DNA of 17,485 nucleotides, from the NCBI GenBank assembly GCA_013374385.1, contig QBUR01000188.1, forward strand, positions 1-17,485, given 5' to 3'. This document shows positions 6,351 to 12,281 of this stretch, one piece after another; the first letter of the stretch is position 1; every line of letters begins with the position of its first letter. The DNA is from Candidatus Methanocomedens sp. (GTDB lineage: Archaea; Halobacteriota; Methanosarcinia; Methanosarcinales; Methanocomedenaceae). Under the pieces are notes generated by a model. The model saw only the letters and a list, made by a program, of their open reading frames with translations, was not told the DNA's origin and made no database searches. The position numbers and the translations under genes are program-made.

Positions 6351-6389
6351 GATGAAGCTCTCTACAGCAAAGCTGTGGGGAACTTCATT
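6351..6389. terminator. Bidirectional hairpin terminator between sufB and nitroreductase
   Basis: Two 18-base arms (6351-6368 and 6372-6389) pair at 17 of 18 positions, allowing G-U pairs, around the loop AAA. On the minus strand the hairpin is followed within a few bases by eight T residues (6337-6344 region); on the plus strand a weaker ATTTTT follows. It separates two convergent genes and can serve both. Confidence 0.75.
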
Positions 6390-6446
6390 TGAAGCAAAAA
6401 AAGTTATTTTTCAAAAGATTCTACAGCCTGTCGAATCATGATCATA

Positions 6447-7187
6447 CTATCTTCTCCCAATTACTGTCATGTAAATAACACTTTCCTCTGTACCATCCAC
6501 ACCCAGCAGATCGTTTACCTCATCATCGTAGAGTGCACCGATCTGGCAGCTGCCAAGATTCATTGCAACAGCAGCTAACGCCACGTTCTGGGCTATGTGC
6601 CCGGCATCTAAATACACATAGCGATAGGCTCTCTGTTTGTACTTCCACTTTGAACGTTGAAAAATTGCAGTCCAGATGAAGACGACATTAGCATGATGTG
6701 CGATCCCCTGATCAAGGGCAGCGTGTGCAATGCGGATTCGAAAATCTCCGGACACAAGAAGATCGAGTTCATGTACCTCAACTGAATAGTGATAAATCCC
6801 CGGGTCAATGTCCTCCACAAAATTAACCGCAAGATACGTTTCTACTGGATATAATGCTCCGGCTGATGGTGCTGTCCTGAAACCGAATTCATGATCAGTT
6901 ATTCCCTGTGCTGCCCACAATAATTGAGACAGCTCTGATTTTGTGATAAGCTCATCTTTGAAGTCTCTGACACTTCTGCGGTGCCCTATGATATCCCATA
7001 GTGATGCTTCACCTTTGTGTTTAGGAGGGTCCAGCCTGACCTTTGGAGCAGAAGGATACTGCTTATATGTGCCAGGTTTACTTGAGAAATCCGGATATCC
7101 TCCGGGGAGAAGTCCTCGTTCATATTTAGTATCTTGCTGGAAGGTGTCTCCAATTCTATTTTTTACATCGTTATCTATATGGACCAT
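6447..7187 (-). CDS. SagB-type nitroreductase-family oxidoreductase
   Basis: A 246-aa flavoprotein of the nitroreductase superfamily, SagB-type dehydrogenase subgroup. Seen: HRRSVRDF (FMN phosphate-binding start of the fold), TAPSAGALYPVETYL, YRYVYLDAGHIAQNVALAA, NLGSCQIGALYDDEVNDLLG and a final VIYMTVIGRR. In bacteria SagB oxidises azolines in peptide toxins, but stand-alone archaeal members have no known substrate, and no cyclodehydratase or precursor peptide is nearby. The AAGGAG at 7205-7210 is 17 bases from this ATG but ideally spaced for a 3-codon open frame (ATG ACT TTC TAA) whose stop overlaps the gene's start (TAATG). This suggests translation by reinitiation, or that the true start differs. 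Confidence 0.9.
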   Translation of the reverse strand: MVHIDNDVKNRIGDTFQQDTKYERGLLPGGYPDFSSKPGTYKQYPSAPKVRLDPPKHKGEASLWDIIGHRRSVRDFKDELITKSELSQLLWAAQGITDHEFGFRTAPSAGALYPVETYLAVNFVEDIDPGIYHYSVEVHELDLLVSGDFRIRIAHAALDQGIAHHANVVFIWTAIFQRSKWKYKQRAYRYVYLDAGHIAQNVALAAVAMNLGSCQIGALYDDEVNDLLGVDGTEESVIYMTVIGRR

Positions 7188-7387
7188 TAGAAAGTCATAA
7201 GGTACTCCTTAATAAATAATTTATCCTGCAATATATTCAATAGCTCAAAGCAATTCAAATTTTATTGCAAATCCTTTAGGATAGACTGATCATTTAGCCA
7301 CAGTTGATATTCCAGGCAGTCATACTTCAAGGCACATCACAGCACACGTTCGAATAACCTGCCCTAAGAAGGATTCTTGCACCAATA
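7188..7387. other. Spacer between FTR-rubredoxin and nitroreductase genes
   Basis: This 200-base stretch contains the minus-strand promoter and leader of the nitroreductase gene (AT-rich AATTATTTA near 7212-7222). A short inverted repeat AAGAA-GGA-TTCTT at 7366-7378 is the only candidate terminator for the FTR gene. No gene is visible in it. Confidence 0.4.
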
Positions 7388-7885
7388 CTACATGAATCTT
7401 TCAAACCTTTCCGCCTTCGCCTTGCATATTGGACACACTCCGGGAGGTCCGTCCCGTGCACATAAGTATCCGCAGACGCGGCATCTCCACATAGGGAACG
7501 GGAGGGAGGATATCGTAGCGGGCATCTGCTCTCTCCTCTTCCTTTCTTCAAGTGGTTTACGCCTTTCGGGCATGGGCGCTACATTTTTTTCACCTTCGAT
7601 GACACTCTCTGATACATAGAGTCCACAATAACAGGCGCCGTACTCCTCTACATCCTGGTCTCTATAATCACAGGGACAGATGATGTCAAGGTCGTCATCT
7701 TTATCACCGGTTGCTAATCTGCATGGGCATGCCCGGTATCCATATCTCTTCTCGTTCACAAGCATTCCACTGACCAGATTCTTAGCGTGCTCGACATCGG
7801 GATTTAAGTGGTATCCTGCCTCTTCAGCCTCTTTATTCAGATGAGCATAAAGTTCATCTGTGCCAGTCTCTATTATCTCCTTCAT
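7388..7885 (-). CDS. FTR catalytic-subunit-like protein fused to rubredoxin domain
   Basis: A 165-aa fusion. Residues about 10-91 match the ferredoxin-thioredoxin reductase catalytic chain, which uses a [4Fe-4S] cluster next to a redox disulfide to turn one-electron ferredoxin equivalents into dithiol. The six conserved cysteines are C53-P-C55-R, C70-P-C72 and C85-Y-C87-GLYV. A charged linker (about 99-122) leads to a C-terminal rubredoxin-type site, C135-R-V-C138-GY and C151-P-I-C154. No variable FTR subunit is in the window. The gene overlaps the upstream glutaredoxin-like gene (ATGA at 7882-7885), so the two are very probably partners: ferredoxin or rubredoxin electrons passed through the FTR domain to a glutaredoxin-like protein. 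Such fusions occur in methanogens; the partner assignment is inference. Confidence 0.93.
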   Translation of the reverse strand: MKEIIETGTDELYAHLNKEAEEAGYHLNPDVEHAKNLVSGMLVNEKRYGYRACPCRLATGDKDDDLDIICPCDYRDQDVEEYGACYCGLYVSESVIEGEKNVAPMPERRKPLEERKRREQMPATISSLPFPMWRCRVCGYLCARDGPPGVCPICKAKAERFERFM

Positions 7886-8163
7886 TTCCCCAAAACCTCC
7901 CTGATCCTCCCTTCATTATAGCCTATAATGCATGTTTTATCATCGATCACCAGTGTGGGAAATGAGCATACTGGGTTATGGATCTTCATCACATCCAGAA
8001 TTTTTTCTTTTTCATCTTCTTCCAGTAAATCGACATATACGTAGTGGAAATCCACACCTAATTCTGTTAGCAGCTTCTTTGTCTTCTTGCACCAAACACA
8101 TGTGCTTAAAGCATAAAGTACAATGTTCCCTTTATCCTCACCTTGGATATGCACCATTGTCAT
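7882..8163 (-). CDS. Glutaredoxin-like protein (CVWC)
   Basis: A 93-aa thioredoxin-fold protein of the glutaredoxin/NrdH type. Seen: active site YALSTC22-V-W-C25-K after the first beta strand, and the cis-Pro region NPVC66-SFP69-TLVID, with an additional Cys66 three residues before the cis-Pro. The C-terminus is GYNEGRIREVL. Methanogens mostly lack glutathione, so electrons probably come from the FTR-rubredoxin protein encoded by the overlapping next gene. The start at 8163 follows GGTGGTG about 8 bases upstream on the minus strand; a second in-frame ATG is two codons later. A 13-bp inverted repeat (GATAAA-C-TTTATC, 8214-8226) lies about 50 bases upstream in the likely promoter. Confidence 0.92.
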   Translation of the reverse strand: MTMVHIQGEDKGNIVLYALSTCVWCKKTKKLLTELGVDFHYVYVDLLEEDEKEKILDVMKIHNPVCSFPTLVIDDKTCIIGYNEGRIREVLGK

Positions 8164-8213
8164 AACATAACACCACCTGGCATTTCTTAAATCAATACGG
8201 TGTCGCTTGGGTA

Positions 8214-8226
8214 GATAAACTTTATC
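8214..8226. promoter_or_regulatory. Inverted repeat in the glutaredoxin-FTR promoter region
   Basis: GATAAA-C-TTTATC is a perfect 6-bp inverted repeat with one central base, 50 bases upstream of the glutaredoxin ATG on the minus strand and 13 bases past the end of the broken methyltransferase. It overlaps the most AT-rich, TATA-like part of the spacer. It may be an operator or simply the promoter; short repeats of this kind also occur by chance. Confidence 0.3.
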
Positions 8227-8238
8227 ATGGCAGCATCC

Positions 8239-8977
8239 TCAATACTTCTCCCCTACCAGTATCAGGTCATTTCCCATCCCTGTAACCGATGGTTCCCTGC
8301 TCAAGCGCTCAAGTATTTCGGTAACCTGATTATATGATCTTTCCTCCCATTTCGTTGCCTTTCGCATCTTTTCAGGAAGATAGTATACAAAATCTCCGTA
8401 GATTCCAGTGACCTTAATACCATTCCTCTCAAAGGTCTCCTCAAGCTCTCCTAAACACCCTCCCTAAACCATGAGCCTCACAGGCATGATCCAGCTCAGA
8501 CCTGATCAACTTAAGCGCAGTCCCTGAATCTCTGCCATACTCCAGGATCACAGCCCAATAACGGCTGGAAACATCCACACAGATCCTACCATCCCTCTTT
8601 GTTACCCTGGAAAGCTCCATAACCGCTTTTGAAGGTTCGGTCGCAAGGGAGATTGGTCCCCTCACAGCGAGCACGAGATCAAATAACTCGTCAGGAAATG
8701 GAAGGGCGGCGATGTCTGTTTCTATGATCTCAACCTTTTCTGATAATTCATGCTTTCGCATTTTCTCCTCTGCCACCCTCAGTTGCCCTGGTGATATATC
8801 ACAGAGTGTTACCTCATACCCCATCCCTGCAAGAGGAAATGCCACCATACCAGTTCCCCCGCCGGCATCAAGGATTCTTGCAGTCTTATCTTCAGGAAGA
8901 TATTCCTTTATCTCAATCGTAATACCCCACAGCTCTGCTGCGGTTGGGTGTGCCGGCGCAACGTTTGACTAAACCAT
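8239..8977 (-). pseudogene. Class I SAM-dependent methyltransferase, doubly disrupted
   Basis: A SAM-dependent methyltransferase of about 240 codons with two lesions. The frame from ATG at 8977 reads Met-Val and then TAG (8969-8971), after which the protein continues as SNVAPAHPTAAELWGITIEI, the SAM motif I ILDAGGGTGMVAFPLA, acidic motif II VTLCDIS, ETDIAALPFPDELFDLVLA and a C-terminal part. Near 8452 the frame breaks: one extra base turns VFGELEETFERNG into VFRRA-stop (8441). The correct continuation GELEETFERNGIKVTGIYGD to NDLILVGEKY ends with TGA at 8239. No in-frame ATG, GTG or TTG exists between the TAG and motif I. CAG-to-TAG is a simple explanation for the nonsense codon. Pyrrolysine read-through cannot be excluded but looks unlikely at codon 3. 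The substrate is unknown. Confidence 0.8.
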
Positions 8978-9006
8978 TAATCTGACGAAGATGAGTTGTA
9001 AGCATT

Positions 9007-9792
9007 CTATGTTTCCCTCCATCCCAGCAATTCCGTATCTCCCAGATTGACGTTCACCCTCCACTTCTTATCCCACACCCTGCTCTTCGGTCCGGAAGGG
9101 TCGAGCTTGACGTATTCACGGGAAGCGTAATTTTCCAGCACATCTGCATCAATACCAAACCTTTCAAGCAGGTACCCTAATCTTGAACACAGGCTCCTGT
9201 TCTTCATATCAATGGCGAACCTGAAAAGTCTGTCAGGTTCGATACTGTCCTTTGCATTATAGACCGCTTTGGCGACCTCGGATATTCCGCCGGCATTGTC
9301 TGGAAGGTCAAGACTGTCGATTATGGCCTTTTCCTCTTCGGCAATGAGAAAATCAAGGTCACCTATCCTTTCCTTCCTGTAACCGAAAAACTTCCGCGGG
9401 TTCACCAGTACATATTTGAACCTGAAACCATTGAACTCCACTTTTACCTTTTTTCTTGTAGAAGCAAGAAAGACTACAGCTGGGACCTGCTCGGTGAAGC
9501 CGTAGAAGTTCAGGGCGCTCCAGTAACTTATGTATGAAGGATAAACGACATGGGATGCAATGAAAAATGGATTGGACAGCACACGTTCGGGCTCGAAGCC
9601 CAGCAATAAGTACTTGCCTTTTTCGATAGACCTGATAAATCCTTTGTCTTTAAGATTGGGGATGCATGTATAGGCCTTTTTCACAGGGATGTTCAGTATG
9701 CATGCCAGGTCGCGAACCGTGAAGTAATACAGTTCTTTGTCGAAAAGTGTTTTAATAATGTAATTCGTGGAAAGATTTACTGTATTATCCAT
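9007..9792 (-). CDS. AbiEi-type winged-helix regulator/antitoxin, solitary
   Basis: A 261-aa protein resembling the AbiEi antitoxin/transcriptional regulator family. An N-terminal winged helix (about 8-65: FTVRDLACILNIPVKKAYTC) is followed by the characteristic segment SHVVYPSYISYWSALNFYGF, VVFLAST, and an IAEEEKAIIDSLDLP region. In type IV toxin-antitoxin systems AbiEi represses its operon and counters the AbiEii nucleotidyltransferase toxin. No AbiEii is adjacent here: the gene is followed by the broken methyltransferase. It may be an orphan regulator. No SD is visible; a TATA-like TTTTTATTTATG (9813-9824) lies 21-32 bases before the ATG, so a leaderless mRNA is likely. A palindrome GTAATATTAC at 9848-9857 could be its own operator. 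Confidence 0.72.
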   Translation of the reverse strand: MDNTVNLSTNYIIKTLFDKELYYFTVRDLACILNIPVKKAYTCIPNLKDKGFIRSIEKGKYLLLGFEPERVLSNPFFIASHVVYPSYISYWSALNFYGFTEQVPAVVFLASTRKKVKVEFNGFRFKYVLVNPRKFFGYRKERIGDLDFLIAEEEKAIIDSLDLPDNAGGISEVAKAVYNAKDSIEPDRLFRFAIDMKNRSLCSRLGYLLERFGIDADVLENYASREYVKLDPSGPKSRVWDKKWRVNVNLGDTELLGWRET

Positions 9793-9812
9793 GTAATTAT
9801 ATACACGATTTA

Positions 9813-9824
9813 CATAAATAAAAA
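9813..9824 (-). promoter_or_regulatory. TATA-like box for a leaderless abiEi transcript
   Basis: On the minus strand TTTTTATTTATG is centred about 26 bases upstream of the ATG at 9792, the spacing expected between an archaeal TATA box and its transcription start. With no SD present, transcription would start at or next to the start codon. Confidence 0.45.
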
Positions 9825-9860
9825 GTTAACCCTGATGTTATGGATGCGTAATATTACTAT

Positions 9861-10334
9861 TCAAACCCTTTCCTTAACCTTCTCATCAACCCTGATATCA
9901 GAAATAACAGTCTCTGGATAATTCCCAGTCTCATCCTTCTCAGCAGACTTCACCATATCCCACACCGTAAGCAACGCCACCGACACCCCATGCAGAGCCT
10001 CCATCTCAACCCCGGTTTTCCCGACCGAACGCACTTCTACCACAGCATCCACCCTGTCCTCTTTTACATCAAACTCCACGTCCACATGGGTGATGGGTAT
10101 CTGGTGGCACATAGGTATAGTATCCCAGGTGCGTTTCACAGCCTGCACCGCCGCTATCCTGACAGTGGCCAGTACGTCCCCCTTCTCAAAAGTGCGGCTG
10201 CGAATAGCCTCGATGGTAGTGGATTTAAGCCGGATATGTCCAGAAGCCACTGCCCGCCTGATAGACTCGGACTTATCGCTGATATCCACCATCCTGGCCC
10301 GGCCTTCGTGTATGTGTGTAAAAATCTCATCCAT
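9861..10334 (-). CDS. moaC: MoaC, cyclic pyranopterin monophosphate synthase
   Basis: MoaC converts the MoaA product, 3',8-cyclo-GTP, to cyclic pyranopterin monophosphate in molybdopterin/tungstopterin biosynthesis. With the ATG at 10334 the protein has 157 aa (MDEIFTHIHEGRARMVDISD), the usual archaeal length. Seen: KSTTIEAIRSRTFEKGDVLA, IPMCHQIPIT, VRSVGKTGVEMEALHGVSVA and WDMVKSAEKDE, all family hallmarks including active-site His and Lys/Asp regions. The frame is open further upstream to 10397, but that part overlaps the preceding 56-codon gene in another frame and lacks MoaC homology, so the later start is preferred. It starts 4 bases after that gene's stop. The product is needed for Mo/W enzymes such as formylmethanofuran dehydrogenase (inference). 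Confidence 0.95.
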   Translation of the reverse strand: MDEIFTHIHEGRARMVDISDKSESIRRAVASGHIRLKSTTIEAIRSRTFEKGDVLATVRIAAVQAVKRTWDTIPMCHQIPITHVDVEFDVKEDRVDAVVEVRSVGKTGVEMEALHGVSVALLTVWDMVKSAEKDETGNYPETVISDIRVDEKVKERV

Positions 10335-10338
10335 GTTT

Positions 10339-10509
10339 CTAGTCAATCCTGATATGTTTTCGCTGCTGGTAATCTTCAAGTGCCTGTTCCAGGTCATCAG
10401 AGAGCGTTTGTGCCTCTTGAAGGTTTAATTTTAACACAGTCTCATCCTCACCGTGGCGCACCACCAGCCTGACCCTGTTACGTTCCAGTTCTACAAGTAT
10501 TTCCCTCAA
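10339..10509 (-). CDS. Small conserved-looking protein between nnr and moaC
   Basis: A 56-aa open frame with a likely TTG start at 10509, 12 bases after the nnr stop and 4 bases before the moaC start. It reads (M)REILVELERNRVRLVVRHG, then EDETVLKLNLQEAQTLSDDL, then EQALEDYQQRKHIRID. It is strongly charged, with a predicted beta hairpin followed by an amphipathic helix. A GGGGTGAGG stretch precedes the start, though closer than usual. The upstream in-frame codon series leads straight to the nnr TAA, so translation by restart is likely. I do not recognise a family; the tight spacing on both sides and protein-like composition make it a real gene candidate. Confidence 0.7.
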   Translation of the reverse strand: MREILVELERNRVRLVVRHGEDETVLKLNLQEAQTLSDDLEQALEDYQQRKHIRID

Positions 10510-10521
10510 TTCCTCACCCCA

Positions 10522-11982
10522 TTAAATTTTCATGGCAGCCGGGATATTGTCAATCAGGTCAGTGGCTAACAGCCCTGCCCCCAGTTTCTCATAAACTATA
10601 TCCCCTGCCCGTCCGCAAATATAAGCCGCCGCCGCCGCAGCTTCAATAGCGTTATGCCTGGCAAACAGTGCCCCTGTAATACCTGCCAGCACATCCCCGG
10701 TACCGCCTACGGTCATGCCGGGATTGCCTGTGCGGTTGACCATGGCGCCCTGGCCGTCAGAAATGATATCTTCTGGCCCTTTGAGCAACACTACAGTGCC
10801 ATTGTCGGCTGCGAACCTGTTGACCATACTCACACGTCTATCAAGGTCATCAGGCACCTCCTCGTCTCCAAGCGCTTTGAATTCACCCGCATGAGGCGTG
10901 ACTATTATATCGCAGCCGTAATGGTTCAGCGGAGTTTCGAGCGCGGCCAACCCGTCAGCATCCACTACAACCCGGCTGCACATTGGCAGTATCTCTTCGA
11001 TGGCAGATAGAGTTTCATCATCCCTGCCCAGTCCCATACCGATCACTACTACGTCATGAGCCTGAATAAGTTCTTCCAGGACAGGTATGTCCTGCCTGTG
11101 CAGTCGTTTCTTTGATAGTTTCCTGACTATCAGGTTAGGTGAAAAGGATGCCACTATACCGGCAACGCTCTTCGGGACTGCCACGGTCACAATATCAGCA
11201 CCCGTCCGCAGTGCCGCCATTCCTGAAAGGGCCGGCGCACCGGTATATGCACCGCCGCCGATAATCAACACCCGCCCACCTTCACCTTTATGGCTATCAG
11301 CCCGCCGGCCGGTTACCAGTTTCAGGTCACCAGGTCCGACTATAGTCTCGGCTTCAGGCGGGATGCCGATATCTGCCACTGCAATCTCTTTAATATAGTC
11401 CTTTGCGACATTTTCCAGCAGACCCGGCTTTGGTAGGTGGAAGGTAACCGTTACATCGGACTTGACCGCTTTTTCGAACTTGCCACCGTTAGGGTCCATG
11501 CCTGATGGCACATCTACACTGACCACCTTAGCGTCAGAACCGTTTATCATGTCAATAACTGTTGTTTCAGGTTCTCTTATGGGCCCCTTTATGCCAGTGC
11601 CGAAAATTGCGTCCACTATTACATCACAATCTGAGAAATAAGCAGGGTCCAGGCCTGATACATCTGTCACTTCGATGACAGGTATGCCGATGCTCTTGAG
11701 AATGGAAAGATTCCTGGCAGCCTCAGGTGTCTTGACATCACCGGACTTACCCAAAAGTAATACCCTCACCTCATAACCGGTCATGTGCCGGGCCGCTACG
11801 AAAGCATCTCCCCCGTTGTTTCCCCGGCCGGCCACTATTAATACTCGCTCCCTGGTGGGAAGGTTCATCACCTCAGCAGCCACTGCCGAGCCTGCATTCT
11901 CCATTAACTGGAGCCTGGACAGTCCTAGATATTCGCAATTTGTATCCAGCGCATCCATCCGCCTGGAAGTAATGGTTTTCAT
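10522..11982 (-). CDS. nnr: Bifunctional NAD(P)H-hydrate repair enzyme (epimerase + dehydratase)
   Basis: A 486-aa fusion that repairs damaged hydrated NAD(P)H: the N-terminal NnrE domain (about 1-210) epimerises NAD(P)HX, and the C-terminal NnrD domain (about 220-486) dehydrates the S form using ADP or ATP. Seen in NnrE: RLQLMENAGSAVA, VAGRGNNGGDAFVAARH, VSVDVPSGMDPNGG. Seen in NnrD: KGEGGRVLIIGGGAYTGAPA, VVDADGLAALE, VTPHAGEF and the nucleotide-binding GNPGMTVGGTGDVLAGITGA. The domain order and length are those of bacterial and archaeal Nnr/YjeF proteins. It is the first gene of a minus-strand operon with the 56-aa gene and moaC, and diverges from topA, with the MITE in between. GGGGA lies about 10 bases before the ATG. 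Confidence 0.97.
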   Translation of the reverse strand: MKTITSRRMDALDTNCEYLGLSRLQLMENAGSAVAAEVMNLPTRERVLIVAGRGNNGGDAFVAARHMTGYEVRVLLLGKSGDVKTPEAARNLSILKSIGIPVIEVTDVSGLDPAYFSDCDVIVDAIFGTGIKGPIREPETTVIDMINGSDAKVVSVDVPSGMDPNGGKFEKAVKSDVTVTFHLPKPGLLENVAKDYIKEIAVADIGIPPEAETIVGPGDLKLVTGRRADSHKGEGGRVLIIGGGAYTGAPALSGMAALRTGADIVTVAVPKSVAGIVASFSPNLIVRKLSKKRLHRQDIPVLEELIQAHDVVVIGMGLGRDDETLSAIEEILPMCSRVVVDADGLAALETPLNHYGCDIIVTPHAGEFKALGDEEVPDDLDRRVSMVNRFAADNGTVVLLKGPEDIISDGQGAMVNRTGNPGMTVGGTGDVLAGITGALFARHNAIEAAAAAAYICGRAGDIVYEKLGAGLLATDLIDNIPAAMKI

Positions 11983-12041
11983 GTCTGAATTTCCCCAATG
12001 TTACTTAATTAATGTTTTATAGGGCATGATATAAATTAATT

Positions 12042-12190
12042 GTTTATTGGAGACCGTTACATTACATGTTGGTATTATCAAACTAACCGCAGATGAACGC
12101 CGATAAACGCGGATACGCTGCCTGGAAATCTGCGTTCATCTGCGGTTTTATCAAATTCACCAACACGAATTGTAACGGTCTCGTTTATTG
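12042..12190. repeat. 8-bp target-site duplication flanking the MITE
   Basis: GTTTATTG is present at 12042-12049 and again at 12183-12190, immediately adjacent to both ends of the inverted-repeat element in the same orientation. This is the signature of transposase-mediated insertion with an 8-bp staggered cut. Confidence 0.85.
12050..12182. mobile_element. 133-bp MITE-like element with perfect 12-bp TIRs
   Basis: The ends are GAGACCGTTACA (12050-12061) and TGTAACGGTCTC (12171-12182), perfect inverted repeats. Similarity between the arms continues inwards with mismatches, and a perfect 16-bp inner pair (AACCGCAGATGAACGC, 12085-12100, with its complement at 12132-12147) closes a long stem-loop. 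No coding capacity for a transposase exists, so it must be moved in trans. The 8-bp duplication and the end sequence (8 of 12 positions like the GGCACTGTTGCA end of IS26) suggest an IS6/IS240-like transposase, which is inference. The inner GCAGATGAACGC-type motif resembles a repeat seen in many prokaryotic genomes. It lies in the nnr-topA divergent spacer, about 100 bases before topA. Confidence 0.85.
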
Positions 12191-12281
12191 TCAGTTTTTG
12201 GTCAATCACAGACAAAACCTATTTATTCATGTAATTGATTTCAACACTAAATCAGGATATGTAGAAACACGGAGTACTTGG

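Noticed and set aside
7345..7365. GTTCGAAT as a tRNA T-loop
   Set aside because: Flanking bases do not form a T stem, and no acceptor or anticodon arms are present.
10335..10397. Longer MoaC start at 10397
   Set aside because: The added residues overlap the 56-codon gene in another frame and are not part of the MoaC family.
12093..12281. N-terminal extension of topA reading through the MITE
   Set aside because: The extension translates repeat sequence; the Toprim domain and an SD place the start at 12282.
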